A program made the position numbers and the translations under genes. The notes beneath the pieces are model-generated. The model worked only from the letters and a program-made list of their open reading frames with translations, ran no database searches and was not told the origin of the DNA. Shown piece after piece: positions 33,794-42,218 of a stretch of DNA of 64,000 bases (its first letter is position 1; each line of letters begins with the position of its first letter). Location: contig NZ_JAPEMA010000001.1 in assembly GCF_026343185.1 (NCBI RefSeq), positions 2,480,001-2,544,000 on the forward strand, in the 5' to 3' direction. The DNA is from Streptomyces sp. NBC_00091 (GTDB lineage: Bacteria > Actinomycetota > Actinomycetes > Streptomycetales > Streptomycetaceae).

Positions 33794-34115
33794 AGCCGTG
33801 GCTCCGCTCGACGGTCGCGATGTGCAGGGTGTAGCTCTCGTACCAGTGGGCGCGGCCCTGCTTCATGGCGGCCTGGTGCTCCAGGTCCTCGCGCCAGACT
33901 CCCAGGGACTCGTGGTCGCGGAAGTAGGCGACGGTGATACCGAGGCCGCCGGGGGTGCGCGCGAACTCGTAGCCGAGGAAGCCGGGATTCTCCCGGACGA
34001 TCTCGTTCATCCGGGTGTTGGTCTCGGGATAGCCGGTCTCGTCGGGGGTGCGGACGTTGGTGAATACGGCCATGACATACGGCGGTTCGAACGCCGGAAC
34101 GGGCTGGATGCTCAT
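33777..34115 (-). CDS. antibiotic biosynthesis monooxygenase-like (ferredoxin-like barrel) protein
   Basis: 112 residues. The middle part (VMAVFTNVRTPDETGYPETNTRMNEIV, FLGYEFARTPGGLGITVAYFRDHESLGVWREDLEHQAAMKQGRAHWYESY) is characteristic of ABM-domain proteins, which act as cofactorless monooxygenases or heme-degrading enzymes, or bind small ligands. The ATG at 34113-34115 is preferred, with GAGGG upstream, over a GTG nine bases earlier. It overlaps the amidohydrolase gene and is likely its operon partner in one small-molecule pathway. Confidence 0.82.
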   Translation of the reverse strand: MSIQPVPAFEPPYVMAVFTNVRTPDETGYPETNTRMNEIVRENPGFLGYEFARTPGGLGITVAYFRDHESLGVWREDLEHQAAMKQGRAHWYESYTLHIATVERSHGFARNG

Positions 34116-34238
34116 GCCCTCCACCCTCGGCGGAAGGCCCTGGCATGTCCATCAAAAACAGCCCCGTCAGGCCAAAGGGATCCAAGTTTTGACCTTGCCG
34201 CCACCAGGCACGGAAGGTCGGAACGCGGCCGGAGCCGG

Positions 34239-35129
34239 TCAGAACAGCCCGCCCTGTTCGACCTCGGGCAGCGCGGGCGCGATCGCGGTGAGCGGTACGT
34301 CGGTGAGCGCCTCCCCGGGCGCGGCGGCCAGCTCCCATCCGGCCAGCAGCCGGGTGTCCACCACGAGTCCGTCCGTGAAGTGCAGGTCCGGCCCGGCGGC
34401 CCCCGCCAGCCGCCCCACGACGGTCCCGCCGGGCACCAGCGCCGTGACCACCCGGGCCGGTACGGGCAGCCCGGCCAGTCCGAACGGCCCGGCGTGGTCG
34501 GTGATCTCGCACCCCACCCGTTCCAGCGACTCGGGCCACCCGGGCAGCGCGACGGCCCGGGCGTGCAGCCCGGCGACCTCCCCGGCCCGCTCGGGCTCCG
34601 GCGGCAGCTGGGCGCGTACGGCGCGCTTGCGGGCGTACGCGATCCGGTCGGGCACCCCGAGGGCGGCCCGCAGCAGCTCCTCGGTCCGGCGCGCCGCCAT
34701 CAGCGGTCCGCGCCCGAGCCAGGCCCAGGTCACCGCGCCCTGCTCCAGCAGCCGGACCGGACCGCGCTCCTCGGCGGTGATGCCGACCTTGACCATGCCG
34801 GGCCCGAACCACGCCAGGTACACGCGGTAGGTGCGCGGGTCGGCGGCGTTGGTGTCGGCGGCCACCGAGAAGGACCGGTCCAGCCGGGCGCACTCGGGGC
34901 ACTGGGCGTTCCCCGCACGGCCCGGGACGGTCCGATCCGTGGGGCACGGGGTGCGCTTGCCGGCCCGTCGCACACCCAGGCAGTGCCGCTCGCCGCGGGC
35001 GGTGAAGGCCAGCCGCTGCCCGGGCGTGAGCCGGCTGCCGCGCTCCCCCCGCCCGTACCACCCGATGGCCGGGCCCTCCTCGCTCCACCGGATCCCGGTG
35101 CACCGCCAGCCCGCGGCGGTCTCGCTCAC
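34239..35129 (-). CDS. DUF2797 protein
   Basis: 296 residues. The N-terminal part has Cys motifs (RHCLGVRR...CPTD and NAQCPECARLDRSF) that may bind zinc. The centre YRVYLAWFGPGMVKVGITAEERGPVRLLEQGAVTWAWLGRGPLMAARRTEELL is the conserved DUF2797 core and resembles a GIY-YIG-like fold by its VKVGIT strand. Function unknown. The GTG at 35127-35129 overlaps the stop of the Lrp/AsnC gene by four bases (GTGA), so the two are co-translated. Confidence 0.85.
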   Translation of the reverse strand: MSETAAGWRCTGIRWSEEGPAIGWYGRGERGSRLTPGQRLAFTARGERHCLGVRRAGKRTPCPTDRTVPGRAGNAQCPECARLDRSFSVAADTNAADPRTYRVYLAWFGPGMVKVGITAEERGPVRLLEQGAVTWAWLGRGPLMAARRTEELLRAALGVPDRIAYARKRAVRAQLPPEPERAGEVAGLHARAVALPGWPESLERVGCEITDHAGPFGLAGLPVPARVVTALVPGGTVVGRLAGAAGPDLHFTDGLVVDTRLLAGWELAAAPGEALTDVPLTAIAPALPEVEQGGLF

Positions 35130-35560
35130 AGTGGGAGCGGACGCTCGAAGAAGGTCTCCAGGACGACGGTGGCCTGCGTGCCGCTGACCCCGTCGATGGC
35201 GTAGAGCCGCCGCAGGACGTCCTGGAGCTGCTCGGTGGTGGCCGTGCGCACCTTGACCAGCACCGAGGCGCTGCCCGCGATGATGTGCGCCTCCTGGATC
35301 TCGGGGATGGCGGCGAAGTCCTCCGCCGACTCGCCCATCCAGGCGTTGGAGTCGACCATCACGTAGGCCAGCACCCCGCTGCCGACGGCGGCCGGGTCCA
35401 CGTCGACGGTGGTCCGCCGGATGACCCCGCGCTCGCGCAGTTTGCGTACGCGCTCGTGGGTGGCCCCGGCCGAGAGTCCGACGGCCGCACCGAGGGCGGC
35501 GTAGGACTGGCCCGCGTCCTGCTGGAGAAGCAGGACGAGCGCCCGGTCGATGTCGTCCAC
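35126..35560 (-). CDS. Lrp/AsnC-family transcriptional regulator
   Basis: 144 residues. An N-terminal helix-turn-helix (about 1-50, LDDIDRAL-type start VDDIDRALVLLLQQDAGQSYAALGAAVGLSAGATHERVRKLRERGVI) is followed by a RAM/AsnC ligand domain (65-140, GVLAYVMVDSN...ASVLVKVRTATTEQLQDVLRRLYAIDGV). The GTG at 35558-35560 has GGAGGAAG upstream. It is divergent from the SMP-30 gene, with a 15-bp near-palindrome between them that may be its operator. Such regulators often sense an amino acid. Confidence 0.92.
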   Translation of the reverse strand: MDDIDRALVLLLQQDAGQSYAALGAAVGLSAGATHERVRKLRERGVIRRTTVDVDPAAVGSGVLAYVMVDSNAWMGESAEDFAAIPEIQEAHIIAGSASVLVKVRTATTEQLQDVLRRLYAIDGVSGTQATVVLETFFERPLPL

Positions 35561-35657
35561 GCGGTCTTCCTCCCATGGGCCCGTCGGACCCCTTGAGCCC
35601 CTTGAGCCCGTCGGCTCTTGCGAAGACGGTACCTGATCCTGCAATCTCACCATCACA

Positions 35658-35672
35658 CCGAACAAAATTCGG
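35658..35672. promoter_or_regulatory. candidate Lrp/AsnC operator
   Basis: CCGAA-CAAAA-TTCGG, a 15-bp dyad with an A-rich centre, in the 135-bp gap between divergent lrp/asnC and SMP-30 genes. Its size and shape fit Lrp-type boxes. Confidence 0.5.
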
Positions 35673-35695
35673 CGCCACACCCATTTGGGGGAATC

Positions 35696-36619
35696 GTGTT
35701 GGGCATAGCCGACCTCACCTTGTACGAGATCCTGGACGAGCGCTTCCGAACCGGCCGCTGCGCCAACGGCGACGCCCGCCTGGAGCGGCTCTACGACGAC
35801 TGCCGCTGGGCCGAGGGCCCGCTGTACCTGCCGGCCTGGCGCCAGCTCGTGTGGAGCGACATCCCCAACGACCGGATGCTGCGCTGGGACGAGGCGACCG
35901 GCGCGGTGTCCGTCTTCCGCTCCCCGGCCGGCCACTCCAACGGCAACACCCTCGACCGCGAGGGCCGCCTGATCACCTGTGAGCAGGGCAACCGGCGGGT
36001 CACCCGCACCGAGCCGGACGGCAGCCTCACCGTCATCGCCGACCGCTACGACGGCAAGCGGCTCAACAGCCCCAACGACGCGGTGGTCCGCTCGGACGGC
36101 TCCATCTGGTTCTCCGACCCGGACTTCGGCATCACCAACGACTACGAGGGCAGGCGCGCGCCGAGCGAGATCGGCGCCTGCAACCTCTACCGGGCCGACC
36201 CGGCCACCGGCGAGGTCCGCCTCGTCGCCGACGGCTTCCTCGGCCCGAACGGGCTGGTCTTCTCACCCGACGAGAGCGAGCTGTACGCGGCCGACACCCG
36301 CGCCGGCCACATCCGCGCCTTCAAGGTCGGCGACGACGGCACCCTCAGCGGGGACCGCGTCTTCACGGACTGCCCCTCGGTGGACAACATCCGCTTCGAC
36401 GACGAGGGCCGGCTGTGGGCGGCCGCGATGGCCTCGGGCGTGCACTGCTACGCGGCGGACGGAGACCTCATCGGCCGCCTGCACGTCCCGGAACCCGTCT
36501 CGAACATCGCCTTCGGAGGCCCGAAGAACAACCGCCTCTTCATCACCGCCACCACCTCGCTCTACTCGCTGGTGCTCTCGGTGACCGGCCTCCCGCGCGT
36601 CCTGCCCGGCCGCCCCTGA
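35696..36619 (+). CDS. SMP-30/gluconolactonase family protein
   Basis: 307 residues forming a six-bladed beta-propeller. Conserved elements are CRWAEGPLYLPAWRQLVWSDIPNDRML, GHSNGNTLDREGRLITCEQGNRRVTR, LNSPNDAVVRSDGSIWFSDPDFGI and LGPNGLVFSPDES, which supply the metal ligands (Glu in AEGP, Asn in SPND, Asp in the last blades). The family hydrolyses sugar lactones. The GTG at 35696 follows GGGGGAA. It is divergent from an Lrp/AsnC regulator, which may control it. A 9-bp duplication spans the stop. Confidence 0.92.
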   Translation: MLGIADLTLYEILDERFRTGRCANGDARLERLYDDCRWAEGPLYLPAWRQLVWSDIPNDRMLRWDEATGAVSVFRSPAGHSNGNTLDREGRLITCEQGNRRVTRTEPDGSLTVIADRYDGKRLNSPNDAVVRSDGSIWFSDPDFGITNDYEGRRAPSEIGACNLYRADPATGEVRLVADGFLGPNGLVFSPDESELYAADTRAGHIRAFKVGDDGTLSGDRVFTDCPSVDNIRFDDEGRLWAAAMASGVHCYAADGDLIGRLHVPEPVSNIAFGGPKNNRLFITATTSLYSLVLSVTGLPRVLPGRP

Positions 36620-36629
36620 GGCCCCTGAG
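36612..36629. repeat. 9-bp tandem duplication across the SMP-30 stop
   Basis: GCCCCTGAG occurs twice (36612-36620 and 36621-36629), and a third degenerate unit (GCCCCGGAC) follows. The first copy contains the TGA. Confidence 0.8.
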
Positions 36630-36659
36630 GCCCCGGACCGCCGCTGCGGCCGGACGGGC

Positions 36660-37025
36660 CTAGCGCGCCACGAACTGCGTCAGGATCGCCTGCATCTCGT
36701 AGATGTCGACCCCCTTGGTGAAGGTCTTCTCGATCGGCGCCGCGCTGCCGGATATCCATATCTTGAGCTCGGCGTCGAGATCGAAATGCCCGGCCGTCTC
36801 CACGGAGAAGTGCGTGATGCTCCGGTACGGGACGGAGTGGTACTCCACCTTCTTGCCCGTCAGCCCCTGCTTGTCGACGAACACCAGCCGCCGGTCGGTG
36901 AACAGGATCGTGTCGCGCACCAGCAGGTACGCGGCATGGACCTGCTCCCCGTGCCCCAGCAGCCGCGCGTAGTCCCGCTGCGCCGACATCGGATCGACAG
37001 TGTGCGCGTTCCCGAACAGTCCCAT
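36660..37025 (-). CDS. PH-domain protein (bPH_1)
   Basis: 121 residues covering one bacterial pleckstrin-homology domain: ILFTDRRLVFVDKQGLTGKKVEYHSVPYRSITHFSVETAG, DLDAELKIWISG and IEKTFTKGVDIYEMQAIL are hallmarks. There is no membrane segment. The homologous structure forms oligomeric rings, but the cellular role is not known. It is a monocistronic minus-strand gene between SMP-30 and the tRNA-Arg gene. Confidence 0.9.
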   Translation of the reverse strand: MGLFGNAHTVDPMSAQRDYARLLGHGEQVHAAYLLVRDTILFTDRRLVFVDKQGLTGKKVEYHSVPYRSITHFSVETAGHFDLDAELKIWISGSAAPIEKTFTKGVDIYEMQAILTQFVAR

Positions 37026-37178
37026 GAGAGCCCCCGATCAAGGTTCGAACGATCTTCGAAAACCTTAGCCGGGGAGCCGCGTGGCCCACGTCCCCCGCAG
37101 GAGCCATTCCATCCCTGACATCTCCCGGGGGACGCCTCCTCCTCGGGTACCCCTAAGCCAGGACCAGGGCACACGAAA

Positions 37179-37208
37179 GAGGCCCTCAGGATTTCTCCTG
37201 AGGGCCTC
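37179..37208 (-). terminator. terminator of tRNA-Arg
   Basis: GAGGCCCTCAGGA and its perfect complement around TTTC, 8 bases beyond the tRNA 3' end on the minus strand, followed by TTTCGTG. Confidence 0.85.
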
Positions 37209-37215
37209 TAGGCTG

Positions 37216-37288
37216 TGCACTCGGCAGGATTCGAACCTGCAACCTTCTGATCCGTAGTCAGATGCTCTATCCGTTAAGCTACGAGTGC
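37216..37288 (-). tRNA. tRNA-Arg (anticodon ACG)
   Basis: 73 nt cloverleaf: acceptor GCACTCG/CGAGTGC, anticodon arm TCTGA-CTACGGA-TCAGA with ACG, T-arm GCAGG-TTCGAAT-CCTGC, discriminator A, CCA not encoded. It is the natural substrate of TadA. Confidence 0.97.
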
Positions 37289-37496
37289 TTGGGCTTCCCG
37301 GGGTTTTGCGCCCCGTTGGCCTTGCGAGAACAACAATACATGGACCTCGCCGGGACGCGAAATCCATTAGCCACATGGCCTCTGACCTGCGGAAACGACC
37401 TGGAAGAAGATCGTCCGGAAGGATCCGCGGCCGGCCCGCGACTCCGGCGGCCTACCCACCGGCGGCCATCCGAAACCCCTCCAAGCCCTGAACGCA

Positions 37497-37530
37497 CCGA
37501 AGCCCCGGTCCATCAGGACCGGGGCTTCGG
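37497..37530 (-). terminator. terminator of tRNA-Ser(GCT)
   Basis: Perfect 15-bp stem CCGAAGCCCCGGTCC with a 4-base loop, 7 bases beyond the tRNA on the minus strand. The gap to tRNA-Arg (37289-37496) holds nothing else recognisable. Confidence 0.85.
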
Positions 37531-37537
37531 TGAGGTG

Positions 37538-37628
37538 CGGAGGCGGAGGGATTTGAACCCTCGATGGGGTGTAAGCCCCAAACCGCATTAGCAGTGCGGC
37601 GCCATAGACCGGACTAGGCGACGCCTCC
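37538..37628 (-). tRNA. tRNA-Ser (anticodon GCT)
   Basis: 91 nt with acceptor GGAGGCG/CGCCTCC, anticodon arm CCGCA-CTGCTAA-TGCGG, long variable arm (TTGGGGCTTACACCCCA) and T-loop GTTCAAATC. The discriminator is G. Confidence 0.96.
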
Positions 37629-37804
37629 AGCACACCCCCGTGTACGAGGGTGCGTGCAGATGATGACACAGCCGCAGGGCCGCTCACCAATCCGCTCCCA
37701 CGGTACAAGGAGCCGGGGCCACAGGGCAAAGGCTTAAGCACGCAACGTCGGGGCGGCCGGGTCGTTGGTGAGGCGTACGACGTACGGACGACCTGGAGTG
37801 CCCC

Positions 37805-38230
37805 ATGCTGCGTCTCGCCGCCCTCGCCGTCACCTCCGCCCTGGCCGCCGCGGCCGCCGGACCACTGCCACCGCTGCCGCCCCTCGGCCGGCTGCTCGCC
37901 ACGCCCGACCGGCTCACCATCGAGCTCTCCAACACCGGCAACCGGCTCGTGGACGGCAAGTTCCGGCTCGAGTGCCGCCCGTTCGGCGGCGACCACCCCA
38001 AGGCAGAGGACGCCTGCGCCCGTCTCGACGAACTGGCGAGGAAGGGCAAGAACCCCTTCGCCCCGCCCAAGGACGAGGCCTGTTCCTTCCAGAACGGCGG
38101 ACCGGCCACCGCCCACGTCACGGGAACATGGCGCGGCCAGGAGGTGGACACCACCTTCCGCCGCAGGAACGGATGCGACATCTCCCGGTGGAACAACCTG
38201 GAACCTGTCCTTCCGGGGGAGCATTCCTGA
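37805..38230 (+). CDS. secreted subtilisin-inhibitor-like (SSI family) protease inhibitor
   Basis: 141 residues. A signal peptide (about 1-20) precedes an SSI domain: LTIELSNTGN, LECRPFGGDHPKAEDACARLDEL, then EACSFQNGGPATAHVTGTWRGQ, and a final FRRRNGCDISRW. The four Cys (near 57, 70, 98, 124) match the two SSI disulfides. By alignment with classical SSI (Cys-Pro-Met at the reactive site) the P1 position would be Phe in Cys-Ser-Phe; this is inferred by eye. The loop after P1 lacks the usual Tyr-Asp-Pro. SSI proteins block secreted serine proteases, and two such proteases are encoded nearby (51.1 and 55 kb). Confidence 0.85.
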   Translation: MLRLAALAVTSALAAAAAGPLPPLPPLGRLLATPDRLTIELSNTGNRLVDGKFRLECRPFGGDHPKAEDACARLDELARKGKNPFAPPKDEACSFQNGGPATAHVTGTWRGQEVDTTFRRRNGCDISRWNNLEPVLPGEHS

Positions 38231-38349
38231 CCTGGGACGATGCGGCGGATGCACGTTTTCCCCCGTACATCCGCCACCTCCCGGCGGGACGGTGCCCTTA
38301 GACTCCTCCCGTGACATGCCGGTAGTCGTGGTCAGGGAGGAAGCTCGTC

Positions 38350-41300
38350 GTGAGCAGCAGGCCATCCCGAGGCGCTGCTCGCCTCGCAGCAATACTCGAC
38401 GCACTTCCGGACGCGCTGTTGCTCGTCAACGCCAACGGCACGGTCGTCAACGCCAATTCGATCGCCCTCGAGGTCATGGAGAGCCCCGGCACCGGGCTCG
38501 TCGGCCGCGGGGTGCTCGACCTCCTGCCGGAGTTCGACTCCAAGCAGATCCCCGGTTCGATGCGCCGCCCCGGCGACCGCGAAGAGGGCCGCTCCCGGCC
38601 GAAACGGATGATCGCGCGCCGCACCGACGGCAGCGAGTTCCCCGTCGAGGTCACCAGCGCCCACCTCGACGGCCGTGACGCCTACCGCGAGCCCCAGCCC
38701 GCCTACACCGGCGACGAACTGCTGATGCTCGTCGTACGGGACCTCTCCGAGACCGTGGACACCGAGGCCGAGCTGGCCCGCTCCCAGCGGCAGACCGAGA
38801 TGATCCTGCGCGCCGCCGCCGAGGGCGTCGTGGGCACCGACACCGACGGCCGCGTCGTCCTGGTCAATCCGGCCGCCGCGCAGATCCTCGGCTACCGCGC
38901 CACCGATCTCGGCAACCGCGAGCTGCACGGGCTGATCCAGCACTCCCGCGCCGACGGCTCGCCCTTCCCCTTCGACGAGTCCCCGCTCGCCGACACCCTG
39001 CGCAGCGGGCGCAAGCACCGGGTCCGCGGACAGGTGCTGTGGAACAAGGCCGGACAGGCCGTCGCCGTCGACCTGACCACCTCGCCCGTACGGGACGGGG
39101 AGCTGCTCGTCGGCGCCGTGATGACCTTCACCGACCGGCGCCCGTACGACGCCCTCGCGGCGCGCCACGCCCAGCTGCTGGCGGTGCTCGGCGACTCCCT
39201 GCGGGGCCCGCTGGACGAGCTGCGCGGGGAGCTGGCCACCCTGGCCGCCGACGACGCGGGACAGCTGTGGCCGGAGGCCAACCAGCTGCTGCACCATCTG
39301 GCCGCCGGCTACTCGCGGATGACCACCCTCGTGGACAACGTGCTCGGCTACCAGCGCCTGGATGCGGGCAGCGAGAAGCTCAAGAAGAAGAACGTCCTGA
39401 TCAACACGGTCGTCGCGGCCGGCATCAACGGCGCGGTCGAGCTGATCGGCCCCGGCCGGGTGCAGTTCGCCGTCCACGCCCCGACCATCGAGGCCGAGGT
39501 GGACGCGCAGCGGATCGCGACCTCCCTCGCGCACCTGGTCGCGGACGTCGCCGGGGTGGACGCCACCGGCAAGACCGCCCAGGGCAGCGGGTACGGCGAC
39601 TCCACGATCGTGGTGGCTGCGGCCCAGCGCGGCGATGTCGTACGGATCGAGGTGCGCGGCCCCTACGAGGGCGGCAACCCGGTGCACGAGCCGATCGTGC
39701 GGGGCGTCGTCGCCGCGCACGGCGGGGTCCTGCAGACGGTGGAGGTTCCGGGCGCGCCCGGCGGAGCTTACGTACTGGAGCTGCCGCTGGGATCGGGAGC
39801 CGGGGCGGTGACCCTGCCGGAAGCTGAGCAGGAGCCCGCGCCGGAGCCCGAGGGTGCTCCGGCGACGGTCTCCGGCGGCCGGCGGGGCCGCCGCGGGGTG
39901 GACGCCTTCCTGGAGGACGAGGCGGCCGGGGCGAAGGCTCCCGAGGCGCGCGAGGGCGGGAGCGCGCTGGCGCTGCCGTCCGGGCGGCGCCGGGCCGAGG
40001 GCGAAGCCCCCGCGCAGGCGGCCGTGTCCGGACCGGCGGAGCTGGCGCAGTCCCCGGTGAACCCGGCCGGGCTCGGTACCGGGCGCCGGCGGGGCCGTGA
40101 CGGCGACGACGCCCCGCACGACCGGCCCGTGCCCCCGCAGGGCACCGCCACCCCCATGCCCGCGCTCCCGCCCGTACCCGCGGTGCCCCCGGTTCCACTG
40201 ACCGAGCACCCGGCGGGCCGCCGGCGGGCGCTGGGTCCCGCCGGGGCGGCCGCCCCGCCCGCCGGACCGGTTCCGGCGGCCGGGCTCCCGGCCCCCGCCG
40301 CGCCCCGGCCCATCGCCCCCGAGGGTGGCTTCGCGCTGCCCGCCGGTCCGACTCCGGGTTCCGCTTCCGCGTCCGCGTCCGGGCCGACTCCGGGTTCCGC
40401 TTCCGCCGAGGCCGACTCCGAAGGCCCGGGCGGGCGCCGTGGCCGCCGGGTGCTCGGCGCGCCCGCGGCCCCCGAACCGCAGGACCCCCCGGCCGCTGCG
40501 GAGACCGCGCTGCCGACCGGGCGGCGGCGTGCGCTGCCGGCGACCCCCGCCTGGCCCGTTCCGGCTGCCAGGACCACCACCGAGGACGTCGAGACCCCCG
40601 GGCAGCCCTCCGTCCCCGGCGCCCGCCGGCCGGGCGACACCCCGGCGGCCGCGGCGCAGCCGATCAGCGTGCGCGCTCTGGGCACCCTGGGCCAGGGCAT
40701 CTCCGTGGACCCCGCCGCCATGGGCACCGACGGTTCCGGATCCGGCCGTCGCCGCCGGCTCTCCGAACCCGCGCCCCAGGGGCGGGCCTTCGCCATAGGG
40801 GCCCCCGAGGCGGGCGCCGCCGAGGGCCCCGAGCCGCTGGACGGCCCCGGGGGAGCGGTCGAGGTGGTCAACCGGCCCGTGCCGCAGCCCGTGGACGACG
40901 AACTGCCGCCCGAGCCGCTGGACAACCCGCGCCGGCTGCTGGTGTGGCCGGCGCCGGACGCGCAGACGCAGCAGGCGCTCAGCGACCGCGGCTACCGCCC
41001 GGTGATCGTGCACTCCCGCGAGGAGGTGGACGCGCAGATCGCGGCGTTCCCCGCCGCGCTGTTCGTCGACCCGCTGACCGGGCCGATCACCCGGACCGCC
41101 CTGCAGTCCCTGCGCCAGGCCGCGGTGGCCGCCGAGGTCCCCGTACTGGTCACGGCCGGGCTGGGGCATGCCACGCGCGAGGCGGCGTACGGTGCCGATC
41201 CGGCGGTCCTGCTCAAGGCTCTCGCGCCGCGCGACAGCGAGCAGCACCCCTCCCGGGTCCTGCTGATCGAGGAGCACGACGAGATCGCCATCGCGCTGAC

Positions 41301-41628
41301 CGCCGCACTGGAACGGCGCGGCCTCCAGGTCGCCCGGGCGGGCGCGGACACCGACGCCGTGGAGCTGGCGACCCGGATGCGGCCCAACCTGGTGGTCATG
41401 GACCTGATGCAGGTCCGGCGCCGGCGGGCCGGGATCGTGGACTGGCTGCGCGCGAACGGGCTGCTGAACCGCACCCCGCTGGTCGTCTACACGACCGCCG
41501 GGATCGGTCCGGCCGACCTGCCGCGGCTGGCCTCGGGCGAGAGCGTGCTGTTCCTCGCCGAGCGGGCCACCACGGCCGATGTGCAGGGCCGCATCGTGGA
41601 CCTGCTGGCCAAGATCGGAACCAACTAG
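38350..41628 (+). CDS. PAS-PAS-pseudo-kinase-receiver-receiver signalling protein
   Basis: 1092 residues. PAS-like domains lie at about 9-130 and 147-262. A dimerisation segment (265-345) reads GDSLRGPL where kinases have SHELRTPL, so the phospho-accepting His is replaced by Asp282. The ATPase-like part (350-482) lacks the N-box Asn (Asp399 there) and the DxGxG box (VRGPYEGG). A ~375-residue Pro/Ala linker repeats G-R-R-R motifs about eight times. Two receiver-like domains follow (about 860-960 and 968-1090). The second keeps an acidic pocket and Asp (LVVMDLM), but its Lys is replaced (FLAERAT). It is probably a scaffold or stress sensor rather than a working kinase. GGGAGGAAG precedes GTG 38350. 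Confidence 0.85.
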   Translation: MSSRPSRGAARLAAILDALPDALLLVNANGTVVNANSIALEVMESPGTGLVGRGVLDLLPEFDSKQIPGSMRRPGDREEGRSRPKRMIARRTDGSEFPVEVTSAHLDGRDAYREPQPAYTGDELLMLVVRDLSETVDTEAELARSQRQTEMILRAAAEGVVGTDTDGRVVLVNPAAAQILGYRATDLGNRELHGLIQHSRADGSPFPFDESPLADTLRSGRKHRVRGQVLWNKAGQAVAVDLTTSPVRDGELLVGAVMTFTDRRPYDALAARHAQLLAVLGDSLRGPLDELRGELATLAADDAGQLWPEANQLLHHLAAGYSRMTTLVDNVLGYQRLDAGSEKLKKKNVLINTVVAAGINGAVELIGPGRVQFAVHAPTIEAEVDAQRIATSLAHLVADVAGVDATGKTAQGSGYGDSTIVVAAAQRGDVVRIEVRGPYEGGNPVHEPIVRGVVAAHGGVLQTVEVPGAPGGAYVLELPLGSGAGAVTLPEAEQEPAPEPEGAPATVSGGRRGRRGVDAFLEDEAAGAKAPEAREGGSALALPSGRRRAEGEAPAQAAVSGPAELAQSPVNPAGLGTGRRRGRDGDDAPHDRPVPPQGTATPMPALPPVPAVPPVPLTEHPAGRRRALGPAGAAAPPAGPVPAAGLPAPAAPRPIAPEGGFALPAGPTPGSASASASGPTPGSASAEADSEGPGGRRGRRVLGAPAAPEPQDPPAAAETALPTGRRRALPATPAWPVPAARTTTEDVETPGQPSVPGARRPGDTPAAAAQPISVRALGTLGQGISVDPAAMGTDGSGSGRRRRLSEPAPQGRAFAIGAPEAGAAEGPEPLDGPGGAVEVVNRPVPQPVDDELPPEPLDNPRRLLVWPAPDAQTQQALSDRGYRPVIVHSREEVDAQIAAFPAALFVDPLTGPITRTALQSLRQAAVAAEVPVLVTAGLGHATREAAYGADPAVLLKALAPRDSEQHPSRVLLIEEHDEIAIALTAALERRGLQVARAGADTDAVELATRMRPNLVVMDLMQVRRRRAGIVDWLRANGLLNRTPLVVYTTAGIGPADLPRLASGESVLFLAERATTADVQGRIVDLLAKIGTN

Positions 41629-41642
41629 CCATCCTGGGCCCC

Positions 41643-42218
41643 ATGGCCATCACCGACACGTCCGAGCACACCGTCCCCGCCGACAACGGGGAGGTCAACC
41701 TCCTCATCGCCCGGCAGGTGGAGCCGGGCCACGAGGAGACGTTCGAGGCCTGGGCCCACGGGATCCTGGAGACGGCCGCCGCGTTCCCGGGGCACCTCGG
41801 CTACGGGCTGTTCCGCCCGGCCGCCGAGGGCGGGCCGTGGTTCCTGGTGCACCGCTTCCGCGACCAGGCGGCCTTCCAGCGCTGGCAGGACTCCCCCGAG
41901 CGGGCCCAGTGGTTCTCGAACTGCCTGGGCCACCACCACACCGAGATAGCCCGGCGCGAACTGCACGGCATGGAGACCTGGTTCGCCAAGCCGGGTACGA
42001 CCCGGCCCGCGCCGCCGCGCTGGAAGATGGCGATCAGCTCGGGGCTGGCCATCTTCCCGATCTCGCTGGCGGGCAACGCGCTGCTCGGGCCGTACCTGGT
42101 GGACCTGCACTTCGTGGTGCGGACGGCCGCCTTCGCCGTCGTCTTCAGCACCCTGATGACCTACGTGGCCATGCCCGCCGTCAGCAGGCTGCTGCGGCCA
42201 TGGCTCACGCGTGGCTAG
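41643..42218 (+). CDS. antibiotic biosynthesis monooxygenase-like protein with two transmembrane helices
   Basis: 191 residues. The N-terminal ABM domain (about 18-110) includes NLLIARQVEPGHEETFEAWAHGILETAAAFPGHLGYGLFRP and WFLVHRFRDQAAFQRWQDSPER. Two hydrophobic segments (about 128-148 and 158-180) anchor it in the membrane. Related proteins are described as ABM-family with unknown substrate. It starts 15 bases after the PAS gene and may be co-transcribed with it. It ends in a 4-base overlap with the convergent acyl-CoA synthetase gene. Confidence 0.85.
   Translation: MAITDTSEHTVPADNGEVNLLIARQVEPGHEETFEAWAHGILETAAAFPGHLGYGLFRPAAEGGPWFLVHRFRDQAAFQRWQDSPERAQWFSNCLGHHHTEIARRELHGMETWFAKPGTTRPAPPRWKMAISSGLAIFPISLAGNALLGPYLVDLHFVVRTAAFAVVFSTLMTYVAMPAVSRLLRPWLTRG

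Noticed and set aside
37216..37628. tRNA-associated integration site
   Set aside because: No integrase, excisionase or direct repeat of a tRNA 3' end is seen on either side.
38332..41277. 981-residue open frame on the minus strand
   Set aside because: Antisense to the PAS/receiver protein, which has clear domains and a ribosome site. The antisense product is low-complexity Gly/Arg.
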